Part shown: one piece after another, positions 62,607 to 64,000 of the stretch | Layout of the letters: each line of letters begins with the position of its first letter | How positions within the stretch are numbered: position 1 is the first letter of the stretch | Notes under the pieces: model-generated | The model's input: only the letters and a program-made list of their open reading frames with translations | What the model was told of the DNA's origin: nothing | The model's database searches: none | From: G963556115 sp963667375 | GTDB taxonomy: Bacteria; Planctomycetota; SZUA-567 | Direction: 5' to 3' | Assembly: GCA_963667375.1 (NCBI GenBank) | Contig: OY763323.1 | Coordinates: forward strand, 2,914,001-2,978,000 | DNA: 64,000 nt | Position numbers and translations under genes: made by a program

Positions 62607-64000
62607 TATTTCTCCTTATCACCAGAAATCTTTTTATATTCTTTAGTTGCATCACGATAGATATTCATTGCCGGAATACCCGCAGCCATTTCTGCAAATA
62701 AAAGGAAAGACTGCAGATCATGCTTAGTAAAGACATCATTAATTCTTTCGGTACCCGGTAAAGTTAACAACGGACTTTTATATTTAACCCCAGCCGAAAC
62801 ATTTCTGGCCAAAGGTACCGTTGCCAGCATTGATTCCGGTACCGCAAATGCCCAGTCAGTCCACTCCGGCTCATCATCACCGTTATAACATAAAGCCGCC
62901 AATCCTAGCATGCTCATTGCCGGTGCTATCCATTCAACCATTACATGTTTGATCATCGTAGCTTTTGAAATTTTCCTGGCTCTCCAGGCACCGTAATACA
63001 TCCCGAGTCTGTTCCCGGCTTTCAGGGTAAAGGTCATAAATGAGGTAAAGAAGCGCAGTATTCCTTCCTGACTCTGCAAACCGGATAATGCCGAAGGTAG
63101 AGTTGACGGCTGGGTGGAGCTGATAATATAATCAGCATACTCTGCCGCCTGCTTCTGCCACTTCTGCATTACCTCACCGATCTCCTCCTCAGACATGCCG
63201 TCCTTCAGTTCAGACCGGTCAATTACTCCCAGCTTGGAGTTTTTATCCATCGCCTGCATAAACGCACCTTGCCACAACGGATATACCGCTGACAGGTCAT
63301 TAACCTTTATCCACCAGAAAGCAGTCTCTTTGACATCATCCCAACCGAATTTATGCCCCAGAATATTGAACTGCCGCTTACTGTGAGTCAGATTCCCCAG
63401 ATAATCAGATATTTCACGACTGATGTTATCAGCTCTTACCCGCATTGCAGGTGACAATTCATTAATCGCTTTTACCTGCTCAGATACTCTATCTTTACCA
63501 TATACCCCGGTGCCGGTTCCCAGCAAACCTGTTCCCATACCAACGTTTTTATATCCCTGAAGCAGCCAATATAATCCATCATCACCCATAGCATTGATGC
63601 CATTGAATATAGATAGCCGTTGTTTAACACCGGTTTTAAATCTGAATCCTAGAGCCAGCTGAGTATTACGGTTCTTTATCCAGTCAAAAACTTTATCTGA
63701 AGTACCCTGAATTTTACGGCTTGGTCTGGCCAATCTCCCTATCCAGTCTCTAACCTCTTTGTAATTATCAAACCCAAACTTTCTAATAAAGGTGTCGCGC
63801 CAGTCTTCATTTGAAGTTATCTTATCCACCTCATTAATAAATTCCGCATGTGTTATCACCCGGAGAGTATCGCGTAAATGTGGCTGCAGAACTGCAGAAA
63901 GTGAGAGTGACGGAGGGTAGGGCACCACCGGATTCCCTTCTTCATCCACCAGACGCGCCTTGGTCATACCCATTTTGGTACCAACTGCAGAGGTGTAAGT
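62606..64000 (-). CDS. Large virion or ejection protein, 3' part
   Basis: At least 464 residues; the frame stays open to the window edge, so the N-terminus is missing. Recognisable segments include RNTQLALGFRFKTGVKQRL and GILRFFTSFMTFTLKAGNRLG, followed by a hydrophobic helix (WIAPAMSMLGLAALC). These C-terminal patterns occur in very large podovirus internal proteins that are ejected with DNA. It directly precedes the tail fibre, the common podovirus order. Confidence 0.7.
   Translation of the reverse strand, partial: TYTSAVGTKMGMTKARLVDEEGNPVVPYPPSLSLSAVLQPHLRDTLRVITHAEFINEVDKITSNEDWRDTFIRKFGFDNYKEVRDWIGRLARPSRKIQGTSDKVFDWIKNRNTQLALGFRFKTGVKQRLSIFNGINAMGDDGLYWLLQGYKNVGMGTGLLGTGTGVYGKDRVSEQVKAINELSPAMRVRADNISREISDYLGNLTHSKRQFNILGHKFGWDDVKETAFWWIKVNDLSAVYPLWQGAFMQAMDKNSKLGVIDRSELKDGMSEEEIGEVMQKWQKQAAEYADYIISSTQPSTLPSALSGLQSQEGILRFFTSFMTFTLKAGNRLGMYYGAWRARKISKATMIKHVMVEWIAPAMSMLGLAALCYNGDDEPEWTDWAFAVPESMLATVPLARNVSAGVKYKSPLLTLPGTERINDVFTKHDLQSFLLFAEMAAGIPAMNIYRDATKEYKKISGDKEK

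Larger units (their letters stand above)
58598..64000. mobile_element. Prophage B, partial, integrated in tRNA-Leu
   Basis: From the tRNA-Leu fragment to the window edge all genes are phage-like and on the minus strand: coiled-coil membrane proteins, a small protein with a Cys tail, a T7-type tail fibre and a large virion protein. The right end, with integrase and the restored tRNA, lies outside. The different tRNA target separates it from prophage A. Confidence 0.85.

Noticed and set aside
1..64000. One phage spanning both window edges
   Set aside because: Gene order would join well, but the two ends carry 3' pieces of different tRNAs (Asn and Leu), which cannot be the two att sites of one prophage.
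1..64000. CRISPR array
   Set aside because: No regularly spaced direct repeats of 23-40 bases were seen, and no cas genes are present.

Overview
The window is a piece of a bacterial chromosome: two partial prophages at its edges and about 36 kb of host sequence between them. Periplasmic sensor kinases, Sec signal peptides, a ribose-type ABC system and a chemoreceptor point to a Gram-negative-type, flagellated or otherwise chemotactic bacterium of moderate to low GC. Two GH4 glycosidases, a ROK kinase and large BvgS-like kinases would fit Lentisphaerota, Spirochaetota or similar groups, but nothing here fixes the phylum.

PROPHAGE A (1 to about 22026) is a temperate podovirus-like phage whose left end lies outside the window. 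Read leftward on the minus strand it runs: HTH gene, replication initiator, small genes, YhaM-type OB-HD nuclease, PD-(D/E)xK exonuclease, ERF annealing protein, SSB, Tad2-type DUF2829 protein, C5 DNA methyltransferase, many small genes, a NinB-like/HNH protein, a regulatory leader, then a late module (small membrane protein, TerS, TerL, portal, scaffold-like gene). On the plus strand lie the repressor, a lysogenic-conversion block (membrane-anchored protein, secreted nuclease, and a cytosolic plus membrane gene pair arranged like lambda rexA-rexB) and the integrase. The phage ends at a displaced 3' piece of tRNA-Asn followed by that tRNA's own terminator.

OLDER ELEMENT (about 21971-23830): beyond the tRNA-Asn piece is the C-terminal part of another tyrosine recombinase reading into the same tRNA 3' end, evidence of successive integrations at one tRNA, followed by an orphan membrane protein.

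HOST METABOLISM (23.9-34.7 kb): one minus-strand operon encodes a LacI regulator, a GH4 enzyme with a CHEI motif (near the CHEV of alpha-galacturonidases), a pita-bread (M24/creatinase-fold) protein lacking most metal ligands, a GH4 enzyme with a CNV motif (6-phospho-beta-glucosidase type), a ROK sugar kinase, and a ribose-type ABC importer. There is no PTS, so the likely logic is import by ABC transport, phosphorylation by the ROK kinase, then cleavage by GH4. Two palindromic operators sit before lacI.

HOST SIGNALLING (35.5-58 kb): a chemoreceptor; a three-gene operon (double-receiver protein, 2138-residue BvgS-like hybrid kinase, 734-residue hybrid kinase); a MarR-YczE pair; a decayed gene beside an IS3-family element; tRNA-Arg(UCU); a PAS kinase; and a diguanylate cyclase with two periplasmic binding domains related to those of the giant kinase.

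PROPHAGE B (58598 to the right edge) starts at a displaced tRNA-Leu(GAG) 3' piece with its native terminator and carries lysis-like membrane genes, a T7-type tail fibre with a discoidin-like domain, and the 3' part of a large virion protein.
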